Source of the DNA: Arsukibacterium perlucidum DSM 18276
GTDB lineage: Bacteria > Pseudomonadota > Gammaproteobacteria > Enterobacterales > Alteromonadaceae
DNA: 64,000 nt
NCBI RefSeq assembly: GCF_000382165.1
Contig: NZ_KB907708.1
Coordinates: forward strand, 88,261-152,260
Reading direction: 5' to 3'
Made by a program: the position numbers and the translations under genes. Below, in pieces: positions 30,739 to 42,374 of this stretch (the first letter of the stretch is position 1; the number at the start of each line of letters is the position of its first letter). Below the pieces are notes generated by a model. It made no database searches, was not told the origin of the DNA, and worked only from the letters and a program-made list of their open reading frames with translations.

Positions 30739-31467
30739 ATGGCAGTTGCCAAATTTGCCGAGATAAAAGAGTTTATGTTAAGCCAGATTGAAATTGGTGC
30801 CTGGCCGGAGCATAACCGGGTGCCATCAGAAAATGAGCTGGCTGAGCAATTCAGTGTCAGTCGGATGACAGCCCGCCGTGCATTGCAGGAGCTGACTGAG
30901 CAGGGTATTTTGTACCGCACTCAGGGAGTTGGCAGCTTTGTGGCGGCACTGAAATCTCAATCCTCGTTACTGGAAATCCGCAATATTGCCGATGAAGTAC
31001 AAGCCCGGGGCCACGCATATAGCGCCCGCTTGCTACAACTGACTGAACTGCCCTGTCCAACCATTATTGCCAGCGCCCTCGGTTTACGGCGCAATGAACC
31101 GGTATTTTTCTCATTAATTGTGCACCTGGAAAACAACCTGCCATTGCAACTGGAGGCACGCTATGTCAGTCCGCTGCAGGTACCTGACTATACCGCTCAG
31201 GACTTCAGTTACCAGACCCCACACCAATACTTAAGCCTGATAGCACCGCTTACTGAAGCCGAACACACAGTTGAGGCCATCTGGCCGGATGACTTTACCT
31301 GTAAACATTTAATGCTGAAAAAAGCCGAACCCTGCCTGCGCCTGACCCGCCGCACATTTAGCCGCGAGGGCGCAGTCAGCCTGGCCTATTTAACATCACC
31401 AGGTAGCCGTTATCGCTTAGGCGGCCATCTGAATTTTTCATTACCAAAAAGTATAGAGAGTATTTGA
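30739..31467 (+). CDS. hutC: Histidine utilisation repressor (GntR/HutC family)
   Basis: 242 aa. N-terminal winged helix (about 6-72) with [22 protein letters not shown] and GVGSFVA; C-terminal UTRA effector domain (about 90-235) with [11 protein letters not shown] and [14 protein letters not shown]. Expected to bind urocanate and repress the hut genes. GGAG lies six bases before the ATG. Its stop overlaps the hutU start by 1 nt (TGATG). Confidence 0.95.
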   Translation: MAVAKFAEIKEFMLSQIEIGAWPEHNRVPSENELAEQFSVSRMTARRALQELTEQGILYRTQGVGSFVAALKSQSSLLEIRNIADEVQARGHAYSARLLQLTELPCPTIIASALGLRRNEPVFFSLIVHLENNLPLQLEARYVSPLQVPDYTAQDFSYQTPHQYLSLIAPLTEAEHTVEAIWPDDFTCKHLMLKKAEPCLRLTRRTFSREGAVSLAYLTSPGSRYRLGGHLNFSLPKSIESI

Positions 31468-33140
31468 TGACAGACTCACGTATTGATAACAGCCGGGTGA
31501 TCCGAGCTGAACGCGGTAGCAAGATCACCGCAAAAAGCTGGCAAACTGAAGCGGCCAAGCGGATGTTGATGAACAACCTGGACCCGGAAGTAGCCGAGCA
31601 TCCGCAAGCGTTAGTTGTATATGGTGGTATTGGCCGCGCTGCGCGCAACTGGCAGTGCTTTGATAAAATTGTCGACGTACTTAACCGGCTGGAAGATAAC
31701 CAGACCTTGCTGGTGCAAAGTGGCAAGCCTGTAGGGGTATTTCCAACCCACCCGGATGCACCACGGGTACTGATTGCCAACTCAAATCTGGTACCGGCAT
31801 GGGCAAACTGGCAGCATTTTAACGAGCTGGACCGCAAAGGCCTGATGATGTACGGCCAGATGACAGCCGGCTCATGGATTTATATTGGTACTCAGGGCAT
31901 TGTTCAGGGCACCTACGAAACCTTTGTCGCGATGGCGAAACAGCATTTTAACGGTGACGCCGGCGGCAAATGGATTTTAACTGGTGGTTTAGGTGGGATG
32001 GGTGGCGCTCAGCCACTTGCAGCCACCATGGCCGGCTTTCATATGATCGCCTGTGAGGTTGATGAAAGCCGCATCGATTTCCGGCTGAAAACCCGTTATC
32101 TGGATAAGAAAGCCTACTCGCTGGATGAAGCACTGGCCATGCTGGAGCAGGCAAAAGCTGACGGTAAGCCTAGCTCTATCGGCCTGCTGGCGAATGCAGC
32201 TGATGTGTTTGCTGAACTGGTAACCCGTGGTATCACCCCTGATGTGGTAACTGACCAGACTTCAGCCCATGATCCGCTTAACGGCTATCTGCCCCAGGGC
32301 TGGAGCATGCAGTATGCCGCTGAACAACGGAAGACTGACGAGGCCGGCGTGGTAAAAGCGGCCAAACAGTCGATGGCAGTGCAGGTACAGGCCATTCTGA
32401 CTTTGCAGCAACGCGGTGCCGTGGCAACCGACTACGGCAATAATATCCGCCAGATGGCCATGGACGAGGGCGTAAGCAACGCCTTCGATTTTCCGGGCTT
32501 TGTACCGGCCTATATCCGACCATTATTTTGCCAGGGTATTGGGCCGTTTCGCTGGGTAGCCCTGTCAGGCGATGCCGAAGATATCTACAAAACTGATGCT
32601 AAAGTTAAAGAACTGATCCCTGATGATTTGCACCTGCATAACTGGCTGGATATGGCGCGTGAGCGCATTCAGTTTCAGGGCCTGCCGGCGCGTATTTGCT
32701 GGATTGGCTTAAAAGACCGGGCCCGCATTGCCCTGGCATTTAATGAGATGGTAAAGAACGGCCAGCTGAAAGCCCCGATAGTGATTGGCCGCGACCACCT
32801 GGATTCCGGCTCGGTTGCCAGCCCTAATCGTGAAACTGAAGCCATGCTGGATGGCTCTGATGCCGTATCAGACTGGCCTTTATTAAATGCGCTGCTTAAT
32901 ACTGCCGGTGGTGCAACCTGGGTGTCATTGCATCATGGTGGTGGCGTAGGTATGGGTTACAGCCAGCACAGTGGTGTGGTAATCGTCGCAGACGGCACTG
33001 ACGCTGCAGCAGCACGTTTAGGCCGGGTATTGTGGAATGACCCCGGTACCGGCGTAATGCGCCATGCCGATGCCGGTTATGACATCGCGGTAAACTGCGC
33101 CAAAGAGCAAGCCTTAGACTTACCAATGGTTACGGAGTAA
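31467..33140 (+). CDS. hutU: Urocanate hydratase
   Basis: 557 aa. NAD-dependent conversion of urocanate to imidazolone-propionate, second step of histidine degradation. Family stretches are [77 protein letters not shown] and the C-terminal [17 protein letters not shown]. The ATG at 31467 is preferred to the TTG at 31464. Translationally coupled to hutC; hutH follows after 4 bp. Confidence 0.98.
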   Translation: MTDSRIDNSRVIRAERGSKITAKSWQTEAAKRMLMNNLDPEVAEHPQALVVYGGIGRAARNWQCFDKIVDVLNRLEDNQTLLVQSGKPVGVFPTHPDAPRVLIANSNLVPAWANWQHFNELDRKGLMMYGQMTAGSWIYIGTQGIVQGTYETFVAMAKQHFNGDAGGKWILTGGLGGMGGAQPLAATMAGFHMIACEVDESRIDFRLKTRYLDKKAYSLDEALAMLEQAKADGKPSSIGLLANAADVFAELVTRGITPDVVTDQTSAHDPLNGYLPQGWSMQYAAEQRKTDEAGVVKAAKQSMAVQVQAILTLQQRGAVATDYGNNIRQMAMDEGVSNAFDFPGFVPAYIRPLFCQGIGPFRWVALSGDAEDIYKTDAKVKELIPDDLHLHNWLDMARERIQFQGLPARICWIGLKDRARIALAFNEMVKNGQLKAPIVIGRDHLDSGSVASPNRETEAMLDGSDAVSDWPLLNALLNTAGGATWVSLHHGGGVGMGYSQHSGVVIVADGTDAAAARLGRVLWNDPGTGVMRHADAGYDIAVNCAKEQALDLPMVTE

Positions 33141-33144
33141 CAAC

Positions 33145-34680
33145 ATGAGTTTCACATTGAATTTAGTGCCAGGTAAGTTAACCCTGGCTCAATTACGGCA
33201 GGTGCAGCAAGGCCCGGTGCAACTAACCCTGGACAGCATAGCAATACCAGCAATTGAAAAATCTGCAGCTTGCGTTGCCGAGGTTATTAAACAGAATAAA
33301 GTGGTGTATGGCATTAACACCGGCTTTGGCCTGTTAGCCAATACCCGGATTAAAAATGAAGAGTTAGAACTGCTGCAGCGTTCCATCGTGCTATCCCATG
33401 CCGCCGGTTTCGGTGACTTTATGGATGACAGTACCGTACGTTTAATGCTGGTCCTGAAAATTAACGCTCTGGCCCGTGGGTTTTCAGGGATCCGCTTGAG
33501 CGTGATCGAAGCTTTAATTGGCTTGGTTAACGCCGGACTTTACCCCTGCATTCCGTTAAAAGGCTCGGTTGGTGCCTCAGGCGATTTGGCACCGTTAGCT
33601 CATATGGTATTGCCGTTAATTGGCGAAGGTGAAGTGAGCTTCAACGGCCAGATATATGATGCAACCGAAGGCCTGGCGCTGGCGGGTATGGCACCCTTAA
33701 CTCTGGCGGCTAAAGAAGGGCTGGCGTTGTTAAACGGCACTCAGGCATCGACGGCTCTGGCGCTGGAAGGCTTGTTCCGGGCCGAGAATTTGTTTGCTGC
33801 CGGCGCAGTAATTGGCGCGATGAGTGTTGAAGCGGCGCTTGGCAGTCGCGCGCCTTTTGATGCCAGAATTCATGCAGCGCGCGGTCAGCGGGGCCAAATT
33901 GATGCCGCAGCAATATACCGCCACTTACTTGCCACCAATTCTGAGGTGGGCGCTTCGCATAAAGATTGTGAAAAAGTACAAGACCCTTACAGCTTAAGAT
34001 GTCAGCCTCAGGTAATGGGTGCCTGCTTAACCCAGATCAGGCAGGCAGCAGAGGTACTTGAAGTTGAAGCTAATGGCGTCACTGACAACCCGTTGGTGTT
34101 TGCCGATGAAGGCGACATTATCTCCGGCGGCAATTTTCATGCTGAACCGGTAGCAATGGCTGCTGACAACCTGGCGCTGGCCATCGCAGAGATTGGCGCC
34201 TTGTCTGAGCGGCGGATGGCGTTGCTGATCGACGCCAGCTTAAGTAAGTTACCGGCTTTTCTGGTCCCGAATGGTGGAGTAAACAGTGGCTTTATGATTG
34301 CTCAGGTCACCGCGGCGGCGTTGGCCTCAGAAAATAAAAGCCTGGCCCACCCGGCATCGGTTGACAGCCTGCCAACTTCGGCCAATCAGGAAGATCATGT
34401 ATCAATGGCAACCTTTGCGGCACGGCGCTTAGCTGACATGAGTGAAAACACCACTGGTGTGCTTGCCGTAGAGTATTTAGCAGCAGCTCAGGGCCTTGAT
34501 TTCAGGGCGCCATTAGTATCGACTCCTGAACTGGAAAACGCCAAAGCATTGTTGCGGGCACAAGTAAGCTTTTATAAGCAGGATCGTTACTTCGGGCCAG
34601 ATATTGAAAAGAGCGCCAGCCTGATCCGTAGTGCTACCCTGAACCAGTTTATTCCGGCAGCTTCGCTCTGTAGTTTTTAA
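33145..34680 (+). CDS. hutH: Histidine ammonia-lyase
   Basis: 511 aa. Deaminates histidine to urocanate, first step of the pathway. The A144-S145-G146 triplet in [15 protein letters not shown] cyclises to the MIO electrophile. YGINTGFG (about 55-62) and [15 protein letters not shown] are further family signatures. Last gene of hutC-hutU-hutH. Confidence 0.98.
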   Translation: MSFTLNLVPGKLTLAQLRQVQQGPVQLTLDSIAIPAIEKSAACVAEVIKQNKVVYGINTGFGLLANTRIKNEELELLQRSIVLSHAAGFGDFMDDSTVRLMLVLKINALARGFSGIRLSVIEALIGLVNAGLYPCIPLKGSVGASGDLAPLAHMVLPLIGEGEVSFNGQIYDATEGLALAGMAPLTLAAKEGLALLNGTQASTALALEGLFRAENLFAAGAVIGAMSVEAALGSRAPFDARIHAARGQRGQIDAAAIYRHLLATNSEVGASHKDCEKVQDPYSLRCQPQVMGACLTQIRQAAEVLEVEANGVTDNPLVFADEGDIISGGNFHAEPVAMAADNLALAIAEIGALSERRMALLIDASLSKLPAFLVPNGGVNSGFMIAQVTAAALASENKSLAHPASVDSLPTSANQEDHVSMATFAARRLADMSENTTGVLAVEYLAAAQGLDFRAPLVSTPELENAKALLRAQVSFYKQDRYFGPDIEKSASLIRSATLNQFIPAASLCSF

Positions 34681-34701
34681 CCCTTACTAAACCTGCCTAT
34701 A

Positions 34702-34726
34702 CAGCCGCACCGAAATGGTGCGGCTG
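34702..34726 (+). terminator. Hairpin after hutH
   Basis: CAGCCGCACC-GAAAT-GGTGCGGCTG, a 10-bp stem 21 bp after the hutH stop. There is no clear T-run, so it may be a weak or Rho-assisted terminator or an mRNA-stabilising stem. Confidence 0.6.
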
Positions 34727-34867
34727 CTCATTCAACAGCAATTTATTGGCATATAAGCTATTATTTCTAGCTTTACCCATTTATCTTTGTTTGCTACCTT
34801 GTTGTTTTTACACTAACTACTGTTTTGTCACTATACTCAGACATACGGGCATTAACTGGCGAAGCTT

Positions 34868-36895
34868 ATGACATTAAAAGTTGCTCACAAAGTCATCCTT
34901 GGCTTTAGTTTTATCGCGGCACTATTGCTGCTTGCCAGCATTTTAGCGCTTTTTAGCTTTAATACCGTTACCCGCTACAGTAATGACGTTAACCAGTTGG
35001 CAGTACCGGCCCAACAGCAAAGTAACCTGGCCCAAATCCAATTGTTGAAACTGGCAAAGTTGTCGGCCTTAGGTTTTACCGCTGAACAACAAACTGAAAT
35101 AGACAATTATCAGCAACAATTTGCCACCAGCCGCAACCTTTTCACCGCTCTGATTAACGATTTCAATCAGTTAACAGCAGAGGATGAAGCGTTACAGCAA
35201 CCATTACAGGCTGCAATGAGCCATTTCAGTCAATACAGTGACGCTGTAGACATCATGTTTCAGGCACGTAGCCAGAGTAACGCTGCTGCAGAGGCTGTTG
35301 CAGCTGAGCTGAGTCAGCTGGAAACGGCCATTGATGACGCCGGCGCCAGCTTGCTCGACTTAGCCGATGCTGACCTGTCGCTGGATGACTCTATGATGGA
35401 GCAAATAAGTGGTAATGCAGGCCGGATTGATGGCCAGATCCTTGGCTTATTAAACACGGTGCGGGAAGTAGCTGGCTACGTTGATTTAGCCACACTGGAA
35501 CGCAACCAGCAGAATATCGGTTTTACCCTTAGCGATATTCAGGTAAATATTGACTATATGGACCGGCAAATAAACAACATTGACACCGATGGCCTGTGGC
35601 CACAGTTTCAACAGCAATTTGGCGCATTAACTGAGCAACTGCAAAACAGTACCAGCCTGTTAAGCCTGAAACAACAGCAACTGCAACAACTGCAAACTGC
35701 CCGCCGCCAACTGAACAGCTCTGAGCAACAGGTTGAACAAGCTGTACTGGCACTGGATCAGGTAGTTGAACTGGCTGACCAGCGCTTTAATCAGTTGCAA
35801 CTACAGGTTTCAGATGCTTTAAACTCAGGCAGCAACCGTACCTTGATTATGATGCTGGTCTTAGTTGTGTTGGCCGTGGTTACTGCCTATTTTACTATTA
35901 GTGCCATGTTGAAGCCGCTGGCCAGTATTAATCATATGCTGGGCGATATAGCCAAGGGTGACTTAACCCGCGAACTGACAATAGTACAACAAGATGAATT
36001 TGGCGCTTTGTCAGCCAAGGTTAACAGCCTGATAGCAGCACTGCGCAGTTTAATAACCAATATTCAGCAAAATGCCACTGATTTAAACAACAATGCCAGC
36101 CAATCCAGCAGTGAAGTGCAGGAAATAAGTACATCACTGCAACAGCAGCAGCAACAAATCAGCCGGGTTAACGACATCACCGGTGAATTAGCCGACAACA
36201 CGCAAACCGTGGCAGAGCAGGCGCAGCAGGCTGGCGAGGCCATGCGGCAGGCTCTTGATAAAAGCCAGCAAATTCAACAGATTGCTGATAAAAACAAACT
36301 TTTGATTACCGGTCTGGCCAATCAGCTTTCTGGCACCAGTGATGTCATGAACAAAGTAAACGACCAGTCTACTAACATTGGCGGCATTCTTACCACTATC
36401 AGCGCCATTGCCGAGCAGACTAACTTGTTGGCATTAAATGCTGCAATTGAAGCGGCAAGGGCCGGAGAACAGGGGCGTGGCTTTGCTGTAGTGGCGGATG
36501 AAGTGCGCTCCCTGGCCGGACGCACGCAGCAGGCAACCAACGAAATACGGCAGATGATTACCAGCTTGCAACAACAAAGCCAACAGGCTGTAGCATCAGT
36601 ACTGACAGGAAAAACTGATGCTGAACAATGTGTCGCCACCACCGAGCAACTGGCAACAGCGCTGGAGGCAGTGACCGAGGCTATGGCACAAACGCGACAA
36701 ATAAGTAATGCAGTCAGCGCAGCCAGTGCCGGTCAGTTAGACTTAGGAGCGGCCATTAGCGATAATATGCAGCAAATGGTGCAACTGGCTAACAGCAGTA
36801 CCAGCAAAGCAGAGCGCACCTTAGTCCATAGTGATGATGTTGCCAGATTAGCGGCACAACTTCAGTCTGCAGCAACCCGCTTTAAAATCAACTGA
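34868..36895 (+). CDS. Methyl-accepting chemotaxis protein
   Basis: 675 aa. TM1 about residues 9-32, a long Gln-rich, mainly helical periplasmic domain (33-318), TM2 about 321-343, HAMP (345-397, [21 protein letters not shown]), and an MCP signalling domain with the tip [37 protein letters not shown]. The sensor domain matches no ligand-binding family I recognise. Transcribed alone downstream of the hut genes; whether it senses histidine-related compounds is only speculation from position. Confidence 0.92.
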   Translation: MTLKVAHKVILGFSFIAALLLLASILALFSFNTVTRYSNDVNQLAVPAQQQSNLAQIQLLKLAKLSALGFTAEQQTEIDNYQQQFATSRNLFTALINDFNQLTAEDEALQQPLQAAMSHFSQYSDAVDIMFQARSQSNAAAEAVAAELSQLETAIDDAGASLLDLADADLSLDDSMMEQISGNAGRIDGQILGLLNTVREVAGYVDLATLERNQQNIGFTLSDIQVNIDYMDRQINNIDTDGLWPQFQQQFGALTEQLQNSTSLLSLKQQQLQQLQTARRQLNSSEQQVEQAVLALDQVVELADQRFNQLQLQVSDALNSGSNRTLIMMLVLVVLAVVTAYFTISAMLKPLASINHMLGDIAKGDLTRELTIVQQDEFGALSAKVNSLIAALRSLITNIQQNATDLNNNASQSSSEVQEISTSLQQQQQQISRVNDITGELADNTQTVAEQAQQAGEAMRQALDKSQQIQQIADKNKLLITGLANQLSGTSDVMNKVNDQSTNIGGILTTISAIAEQTNLLALNAAIEAARAGEQGRGFAVVADEVRSLAGRTQQATNEIRQMITSLQQQSQQAVASVLTGKTDAEQCVATTEQLATALEAVTEAMAQTRQISNAVSAASAGQLDLGAAISDNMQQMVQLANSSTSKAERTLVHSDDVARLAAQLQSAATRFKIN

Positions 36896-36944
36896 TTTGG
36901 CACTCCCTGCCGGGCTGTCTTTTCTTCGCTTGCAAGCAGCCAAG

Positions 36945-36967
36945 AAAAAAGCTGGCCGAAGCCAGCT
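36945..36967 (-). terminator. Terminator for the leftward Mrr-like membrane protein gene
   Basis: AGCTGGC-CGAA-GCCAGCT (36950-36967), followed on the minus strand by a T-run (A-run at 36945-36950 on the plus strand). It may also serve the rightward chemoreceptor gene less efficiently. Confidence 0.75.
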
Positions 36968-37063
36968 ATGCAGGAAGTGAAGCAGTCCATGTTTAATATT
37001 TTGATTCCTTTCGCTACTGAATATCGCTTTTTTACTAACAAAAATCCTGATGAAACTTTGATA

Positions 37064-37690
37064 TCAGCTCTGAATTACCGGTACTTGCTGAATTTTTGCA
37101 CGTTTTTGCTGTTTTCTTAAACTTTTACTGTCCAGTAAACTGATATTCGCTTCCTGAGCAAAAATCCAGGCCTGATTAGAAAAGCCACCGCTGCTAACGA
37201 CAAGACCATCTGAAACATCTATTGCCAGCATTTGTTGAAACATCATCCTGACCTGAGTAATGTCTACCGGCAATTCGCTTTGTTGAATAAAGACCAGAGT
37301 GTCACGCTGCGCATGCAGTATCTGATAATCGGCCGTTACTTTGTTGCTGGCAGACAACTGCCCTTTGCGACTTAACAGGCGTTGTGCGTCCTGCAAAAAC
37401 TGGTGCTGGCGGTCTGTGCCAGCCAGCATGGTACGCAAACGCTGATTTACCCCTGCTAATCTGTGCTCGTCATCAAGTTCCATAAAAGCCAGGACATTAC
37501 ACAGCAGTGCCACCACAAACATCAGCACAAAAACCCACAACATAAATGTCGACCAGAAGGCCGACAAAGTCAGGTCTTTATCGCTTAATAACAATGAATG
37601 CTCGGCAAAGAACAGGTATACACCGCCGGCCAGAACACCAATTATGGTGCTGATAGACGAAACCCAAAGCCACTTACTTTTCATATCCAC
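37064..37690 (-). CDS. Two-helix membrane protein with a degenerate Mrr-like nuclease domain
   Basis: 208 aa, not assigned to a named family. Two membrane helices (about residues 7-28 and 47-70), a soluble helical linker, then about 75 residues resembling the core of Mrr-type restriction endonuclease domains: DTLVFIQQSELPVDITQVRMM followed by AIDVSDGLVVSSGGFSNQAWIFAQEANISLLDSKSL (compare the family patterns 'vvQvKrw...' and 'dgGivvttg.ft.eAr.fA....ieLidg..L'). The catalytic QxK pair appears to be replaced, so nuclease activity is unlikely. Monocistronic, with its own terminator. Confidence 0.6.
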   Translation of the reverse strand: MDMKSKWLWVSSISTIIGVLAGGVYLFFAEHSLLLSDKDLTLSAFWSTFMLWVFVLMFVVALLCNVLAFMELDDEHRLAGVNQRLRTMLAGTDRQHQFLQDAQRLLSRKGQLSASNKVTADYQILHAQRDTLVFIQQSELPVDITQVRMMFQQMLAIDVSDGLVVSSGGFSNQAWIFAQEANISLLDSKSLRKQQKRAKIQQVPVIQS

Positions 37691-37795
37691 CTCAAACCTG
37701 TGTTGGCTGAAATGAATTATCTACCCATGTTTGTTAAGCCGCTTTACCAAGTTTTGATAAATGCTTTATAAATACCGGCAGTAACAGCATTATGG

Positions 37796-38719
37796 TTAAT
37801 TTTGCCGGGGTGGCTCTGGTATAACCACATATTGACCGCTGAACTCGGCACAACATTGCTGCTGGCAGTAAATTCCAACCCGGATCTGCTGCCGGACTTT
37901 TTTCCCCTGAGCCAATGGTTGCAAATCACCAATACAGCCAAGTAATTCACAACGTGCTTCAGGTGCGCTGCCAACAGGGCGCAGATATCTGATATCAGCA
38001 TGAGCCAGCACCTGAGCACCGTGTAACCCCATGGCCCGGAGTTGCATATATAACATGCCCCAGCCCGTTAATGTCGCCAGGGTATAAATACTGCCGGCAA
38101 ACATAGTTTGGTGTAAATTGATATTGGGTGCCAGCGGCGCAGTGCAGCTTAACTGGTAACCGTTAAAACTACTGATTTGCAGCTGCATGTACTGACTCAG
38201 CGGAATGGTTTGCTGCCAGGTGTCGGTCAGTTGTTGCTGCCATCGCTGAAAATCGGCGCTGCTGCCAGTCAGACATAAGTTTTTAACCATTTTCAGATGG
38301 GCAATCCCAAACAGCGGTTCCGCCTGCCCTATTTGCCGGTAACCTTGTTGCTGGTAAAAGCCCACAGCTTGCTCCCGGGCGTTTAAATATAACTGTTGCA
38401 GACCAAGGCACACTGCCTGTTGCTCCAGCGTGCGCAGTACTCTGCTGCCGGCCCCTTTGCCCCGCGCACTCTCGGCAACCGCCATATAGCGGATCTGGCC
38501 ACTGGTTTCATCACGCTGATGTAAACGCCCCACCGCCTGCACTGTGCCGTGGCTGTCAGTTAGCATGAAATGATGGGCCTGGGCTTCCAGTTCATCCTGC
38601 TCTGATCCCTGGGGTTGCTGCCAGGGCGCACGCAGTACTTGCCAGCGCAGCTGGTAATAGGCCTGCCACTGGTCAGGGCTAACAGGGCGGGTTAATTGCC
38701 AGTTAGAAGGTATTGCCAT
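37796..38719 (-). CDS. yiiD: GNAT acetyltransferase fused to YiiD-type thioesterase-like domain
   Basis: 307 aa. Residues 1-150 are a GNAT domain (IRYMAVAESARGKGAGSRVLRTLE is the acetyl-CoA loop). Residues 165-300 are the YiiD C-terminal hot-dog-like domain (NINLHQTMFAGSIYTLATLTGWG, HADIRYLRPV). The same fusion occurs in E. coli YiiD (FabY), implicated in starting fatty-acid synthesis, and the order yihY-dtd-yiiD is the same as in E. coli. Exact substrate unproven here. Confidence 0.88.
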   Translation of the reverse strand: MAIPSNWQLTRPVSPDQWQAYYQLRWQVLRAPWQQPQGSEQDELEAQAHHFMLTDSHGTVQAVGRLHQRDETSGQIRYMAVAESARGKGAGSRVLRTLEQQAVCLGLQQLYLNAREQAVGFYQQQGYRQIGQAEPLFGIAHLKMVKNLCLTGSSADFQRWQQQLTDTWQQTIPLSQYMQLQISSFNGYQLSCTAPLAPNINLHQTMFAGSIYTLATLTGWGMLYMQLRAMGLHGAQVLAHADIRYLRPVGSAPEARCELLGCIGDLQPLAQGKKVRQQIRVGIYCQQQCCAEFSGQYVVIPEPPRQN

Positions 38720-38749
38720 AAGGTACTCATTATTAATCAGAAAGTGCTG

Positions 38750-39187
38750 CTAACTACTTAGCAAAAACGTTACCGGGCCGTCATTAATCAGGCTTACCTG
38801 CATATCTGCAGCAAAACGGCCACTTTGCACTGGTATATTAAGTTCGGCTAACTGCTGAATAAATTTCAGATAATACTGTTCGGCCATTGCCGGTGCCGCC
38901 GCCGGGGTAAAACTGGGCCGCAGACCACTTTGCGTATCCGCAGCAAGGGTAAATTGCGACACCACTAACACAGCACCACCGGCCTGCTGTACATTTAAAT
39001 TCATTTTGCCGTTACTATCGCTAAATAGCCGGTAGTGCGCCACTTTATGCACCAGCTTGGTCAGCGACACGCCGTTATCTGCAGCCTCAACGGCTAAAAA
39101 CACCAATAAACCAGGGCCAATAGCACTAATTTGTTCGCCGTTCACTGTAACCGAAGCCTGGCTTACCCGCTGAATTAATGCCTTCAC
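38750..39187 (-). CDS. dtd: D-aminoacyl-tRNA deacylase
   Basis: 145 aa. Removes D-amino acids (and glycine mischarged on tRNA-Ala) from tRNA. Signature motifs SQFTLAADT and [10 protein letters not shown] (about 77-95) and NDGPVTF near the C-terminus are intact. Overlaps yihY by 4 nt, showing translational coupling. Confidence 0.97.
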   Translation of the reverse strand: MKALIQRVSQASVTVNGEQISAIGPGLLVFLAVEAADNGVSLTKLVHKVAHYRLFSDSNGKMNLNVQQAGGAVLVVSQFTLAADTQSGLRPSFTPAAAPAMAEQYYLKFIQQLAELNIPVQSGRFAADMQVSLINDGPVTFLLSS

Positions 39188-40050
39188 GCCTGCGACTCGC
39201 CTGACGCCTCAGCGTCTTCCAGCTCTGCTCTCTGTTGCAATAAGGCAGTAAGCTCGGCGCCTAACAACACCACCAACCAGGATAAATAGACCCAGATAAA
39301 CAGAATAGGCACCAGCGCCAGCGCACCGTAAAGCGCCTGATAAGACGGAAATTCAGTGACATAAAGGGTAAAGCCACGTTTAAAAAACTCAAACAATACC
39401 GTGGCCAACAGCGCCCCCCAGAAGGCGTGGCGCACCTGTACTTTTAGATTGGGCACCACCAGATAAAGAATAAAAAAAGCCAGCAGTGACATCAGATAAG
39501 GGATTAACCATAAAATAAAGTTAGAAATGCCCGGGGTATAATCTTCGGCATAGCGGCTAAAAGTCGCCAGATAGGAGGTAACCGCAATTGAGGTACCTAT
39601 TAGTACAGGGCCCAGGGTTAAGATCATCCAGTAAATTGAAAACGAAATAATTGGCCGTGGCCGTTGCTTCACCCGCCAGATTTTATTTAAGGTTTTATCG
39701 ATATTATAAATAAGCAGCAGCGCAATAATAATCAGTACCAGAATACCCACAGTAGTCATGCCACTGGTATTGCCGATAAAGGTATTAATGTAGGTTTGAA
39801 TTTCCTCACCACGGGTCGGAATAACATTGGCAAAAATCAGCTGCTCTAATTCCGACTTCAGCTCTGCAAACATCGGAAACATGCCCAGCATTGAAAACAT
39901 TACCGCAATCAGGGGTACCAGCGACAGCAATGAAATATAGGCCAGATAGCCACCCACAATAGTGATCTGGTCTTGCTGACAGCGCTGAACGTAAGCGGCA
40001 ATGAAATCTTTACTCCGATGCAGAAACCGCACCAGTTGAGGCTTGTCCAT
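39184..40050 (-). CDS. yihY: YihY/BrkB-family inner membrane protein
   Basis: 288 aa with about six membrane helices. Family features are [23 protein letters not shown], the [10 protein letters not shown] loop and [31 protein letters not shown]. Formerly misnamed ribonuclease BN; transport or envelope function unknown. First gene of yihY-dtd-yiiD. Confidence 0.93.
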   Translation of the reverse strand: MDKPQLVRFLHRSKDFIAAYVQRCQQDQITIVGGYLAYISLLSLVPLIAVMFSMLGMFPMFAELKSELEQLIFANVIPTRGEEIQTYINTFIGNTSGMTTVGILVLIIIALLLIYNIDKTLNKIWRVKQRPRPIISFSIYWMILTLGPVLIGTSIAVTSYLATFSRYAEDYTPGISNFILWLIPYLMSLLAFFILYLVVPNLKVQVRHAFWGALLATVLFEFFKRGFTLYVTEFPSYQALYGALALVPILFIWVYLSWLVVLLGAELTALLQQRAELEDAEASGESQA

Positions 40051-40143
40051 AGCTGTTCCTTAAAACCCTGATAAACGCAAGAATACTCGAAAAACCAATG
40101 TCAGACCAGTATTCACCAACCGTTTGGCGTCTGGCCTGAAAAC

Positions 40144-40172
40144 AACAAAGCCAGCAATATGCTGGCTTTGTT
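40144..40172 (-). terminator. Terminator after typA
   Basis: AACAAAGCCAGCA-ATA-TGCTGGCTTTGTT, a 13-bp stem 17 bp after the typA stop codon, with T-rich sequence downstream on the minus strand. Confidence 0.85.
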
Positions 40173-40188
40173 TTATAACGAAAAACGC

Positions 40189-42027
40189 TTAGGCGGCTGG
40201 GCCACGGCTGGCACGCTTGCGGTCGTTTTCTGTTAAATGACGCTTACGAATACGGATAGACTTAGGTGTTACTTCTACCAGTTCGTCGTCGTCAATAAAC
40301 TCCAGTGCCTGCTCCAGCGTATAGCGAACTGGTGGCACCAGATTAATGGCTTCATCTGTGCCTGAAGCACGTACGTTAGTTAATTGCTTACCTTTTAAAC
40401 AGTTAACTGTTAAGTCGTTGCTACGGCTGTGAATACCGATAACCTGACCTTCGTACACTTCTTCGGCATGACCGATAAACATCCGGCCACGCTCCTGCAA
40501 TGAGAAAATGGCGTAACCAGCCGCTTTACCCACGGCATTAGAGATCATCACACCGTTCATCCGCTGCCCAATAGTGCCGCCTTTATGCGGGCCGTAATGG
40601 TCAAAGCTGTGGTACATCAGGCCGGTGCCTGAAGTGATGGTCATAAACTCGGTACGGAAACCAATTAAGCCGCGGCTTGGCATGTTGAAATCCATCCGGA
40701 TCCGGCCTTTACCATCTGGCTGCATATTGGTTAAGTCAGCTTTACGCTCACCCATCCGCTCCATAATGGCGCCCTGGTTCTGCTCTTCACAGTCGATGGT
40801 AACGTTTTCCATCGGTTCCATTTTCACGCCATCAACCATTTTCATAATAACTTCTGGCCGTGATACCGCTAACTCAAAACCTTCACGGCGCATATTTTCA
40901 ATTAATACGCCTAAGTGTAATTCGCCGCGGCCAGACACTTTAAACTTGTCACCGTCTTCGGTTTCTTCAACCCGCAGTGCCACGTTGTGCTTCAGCTCGT
41001 GGCTTAAGCGCTCTAAAATCTGCCGCGACGTAACAAACTTACCTTCTTTACCGGCGAACGGTGAGGTGTTTACCTGGAATGTCATGGTAACAGTAGGTTC
41101 ATCTACCTGCAGCGCAGGTAATGATTCCACTTTAGTGGTGCTACAAATGGTATCGGATATTTTCAGCTCGCCCAGGCCGGTAAAGGCAACTATATCACCT
41201 GCTTGCGCTTCGTTGGTTTCAACCCGCTCCAGGCCTAAGTAACCAAATACCTGGCCTACTTTACCATTACGCTTACTGCCATCAGCACCGACAATAGTAA
41301 CTTGCTGGTTTGGCTTCAGGTTACCGCGCTTAATCCGGCCAATGCCGATAATGCCCAGGTAGCTTGAATAATCCAGCTGTGATACCTGTAACTGCGTTTC
41401 GCCATTCAGCTCTACAGCTGGTGGTGCTACATGCTTAACAATGGCTTCGAACAAATCAGTGATATCTGGTTTCTGCTCGTTGTAATCTAAGGTGGCCCAA
41501 CCATTTAACGCTGAGGCATAAACGATCGGGAAATCGAGCTGCTCGTCGGTAGCGCCAAGGTTATCAAACAGGTCAAACACCTGATCAATAACCCAATCCG
41601 GGCGTGCGCCCGGACGGTCAATTTTATTAACCACAACTATTGGCTTTAAACCGTGCGAGAACGCCTTCTGAGTAACGAAGCGGGTTTGCGGCATAGGGCC
41701 ATCTACCGCGTCTACCAATAGTAATACGGAGTCTGCCATTGACAGTACCCGCTCTACTTCACCACCGAAATCGGCGTGGCCGGGGGTGTCCAGAATATTG
41801 ATATGATAGCCATTCCAGCGTACCGAGGTATTTTTCGCCAGGATAGTAATACCGCGCTCAGACTCCTGAGCATTGGAGTCCATCATCCGCTCCTGTAACT
41901 TAGCCCGGGCATCGAAAGTGCCTGATTGTTGCAGCAGTTTATCTACCAGGGTGGTTTTGCCGTGGTCGACGTGCGCGATGATGGCAATATTACGCAGTTT
42001 ATCTAAAGTTGACGCGGTAACGCTCAT
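40189..42027 (-). CDS. typA: Ribosome-associated GTPase TypA/BipA
   Basis: 612 aa. Translational GTPase acting in ribosome assembly and stress or cold adaptation. G1 [16 protein letters not shown]2 around [10 protein letters not shown]3 [13 protein letters not shown]4 [13 protein letters not shown], then the elongation-factor-like domains and the BipA-specific C-terminal region. Divergent from glnA, as in E. coli. Confidence 0.98.
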   Translation of the reverse strand: MSVTASTLDKLRNIAIIAHVDHGKTTLVDKLLQQSGTFDARAKLQERMMDSNAQESERGITILAKNTSVRWNGYHINILDTPGHADFGGEVERVLSMADSVLLLVDAVDGPMPQTRFVTQKAFSHGLKPIVVVNKIDRPGARPDWVIDQVFDLFDNLGATDEQLDFPIVYASALNGWATLDYNEQKPDITDLFEAIVKHVAPPAVELNGETQLQVSQLDYSSYLGIIGIGRIKRGNLKPNQQVTIVGADGSKRNGKVGQVFGYLGLERVETNEAQAGDIVAFTGLGELKISDTICSTTKVESLPALQVDEPTVTMTFQVNTSPFAGKEGKFVTSRQILERLSHELKHNVALRVEETEDGDKFKVSGRGELHLGVLIENMRREGFELAVSRPEVIMKMVDGVKMEPMENVTIDCEEQNQGAIMERMGERKADLTNMQPDGKGRIRMDFNMPSRGLIGFRTEFMTITSGTGLMYHSFDHYGPHKGGTIGQRMNGVMISNAVGKAAGYAIFSLQERGRMFIGHAEEVYEGQVIGIHSRSNDLTVNCLKGKQLTNVRASGTDEAINLVPPVRYTLEQALEFIDDDELVEVTPKSIRIRKRHLTENDRKRASRGPAA

Positions 42028-42204
42028 GTATCAGTATCCTCTGTGGCACTAGATGACCATAATGACCACCAGGCAAAAGCTTTTCAAAAGTAAAGGGCGC
42101 ATATTCTACTCTTTTTTTTCGCAGAAAGAAAAAGGCGTTGTACTCATTGGCGGTTTTTTTTTAAACAGGGCCGCAAACTCAGCTACACTTGGCACTTATT
42201 GCAG

Positions 42205-42242
42205 CGCACCACAAGCGGGCACCGCAGCACCAGATTGGTGCA
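42205..42242 (+). promoter_or_regulatory. Tandem NtrC-binding sites upstream of glnA
   Basis: AGCACCAGATTGGTGCA (42226-42242) matches the NtrC site TGCACCAnnnTGGTGCA at 13 of 14 defined bases. A weaker copy (10 of 14) is at 42205-42221, exactly 21 bp upstream, so both lie on one DNA face. They are about 100 bp from the predicted sigma-54 start, the expected enhancer distance. Confidence 0.85.
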
Positions 42243-42303
42243 TTGCAAGCCTACCCAAGCTTCACCATTGCAATAAATTCAGTAAAATCAATGTAGTTAT
42301 ATG

Positions 42304-42320
42304 TTGGCATATATCTGGCA
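42304..42320 (+). promoter_or_regulatory. Sigma-54 promoter of glnA
   Basis: TTGGCA (42304-42309) and TGGCA (42316-42320) place the invariant GG and GC 12 bp apart, as -24/-12 elements require. The -12 element has one mismatch to TTGCA. The predicted start is near 42331, 44 bp before the glnA ATG. Confidence 0.75.
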
Positions 42321-42374
42321 TTTAATAGGGCAATCACTAATTCAGTGTTCAAATTAGGTCAATTGGAGGAATGC

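Noticed and set aside
40625..41242. 205-codon open frame on the plus strand within typA
   Set aside because: Lies fully antisense to a highly conserved GTPase, has a Ser/Arg/Pro-rich composition typical of a shadow frame, and resembles no family.
42189..42203. TTGGCACTTATTGCA resembling a sigma-54 promoter upstream of glnA
   Set aside because: GG and GC are only 10 bp apart; -24/-12 promoters need 12. The element at 42304-42320 has the right spacing.
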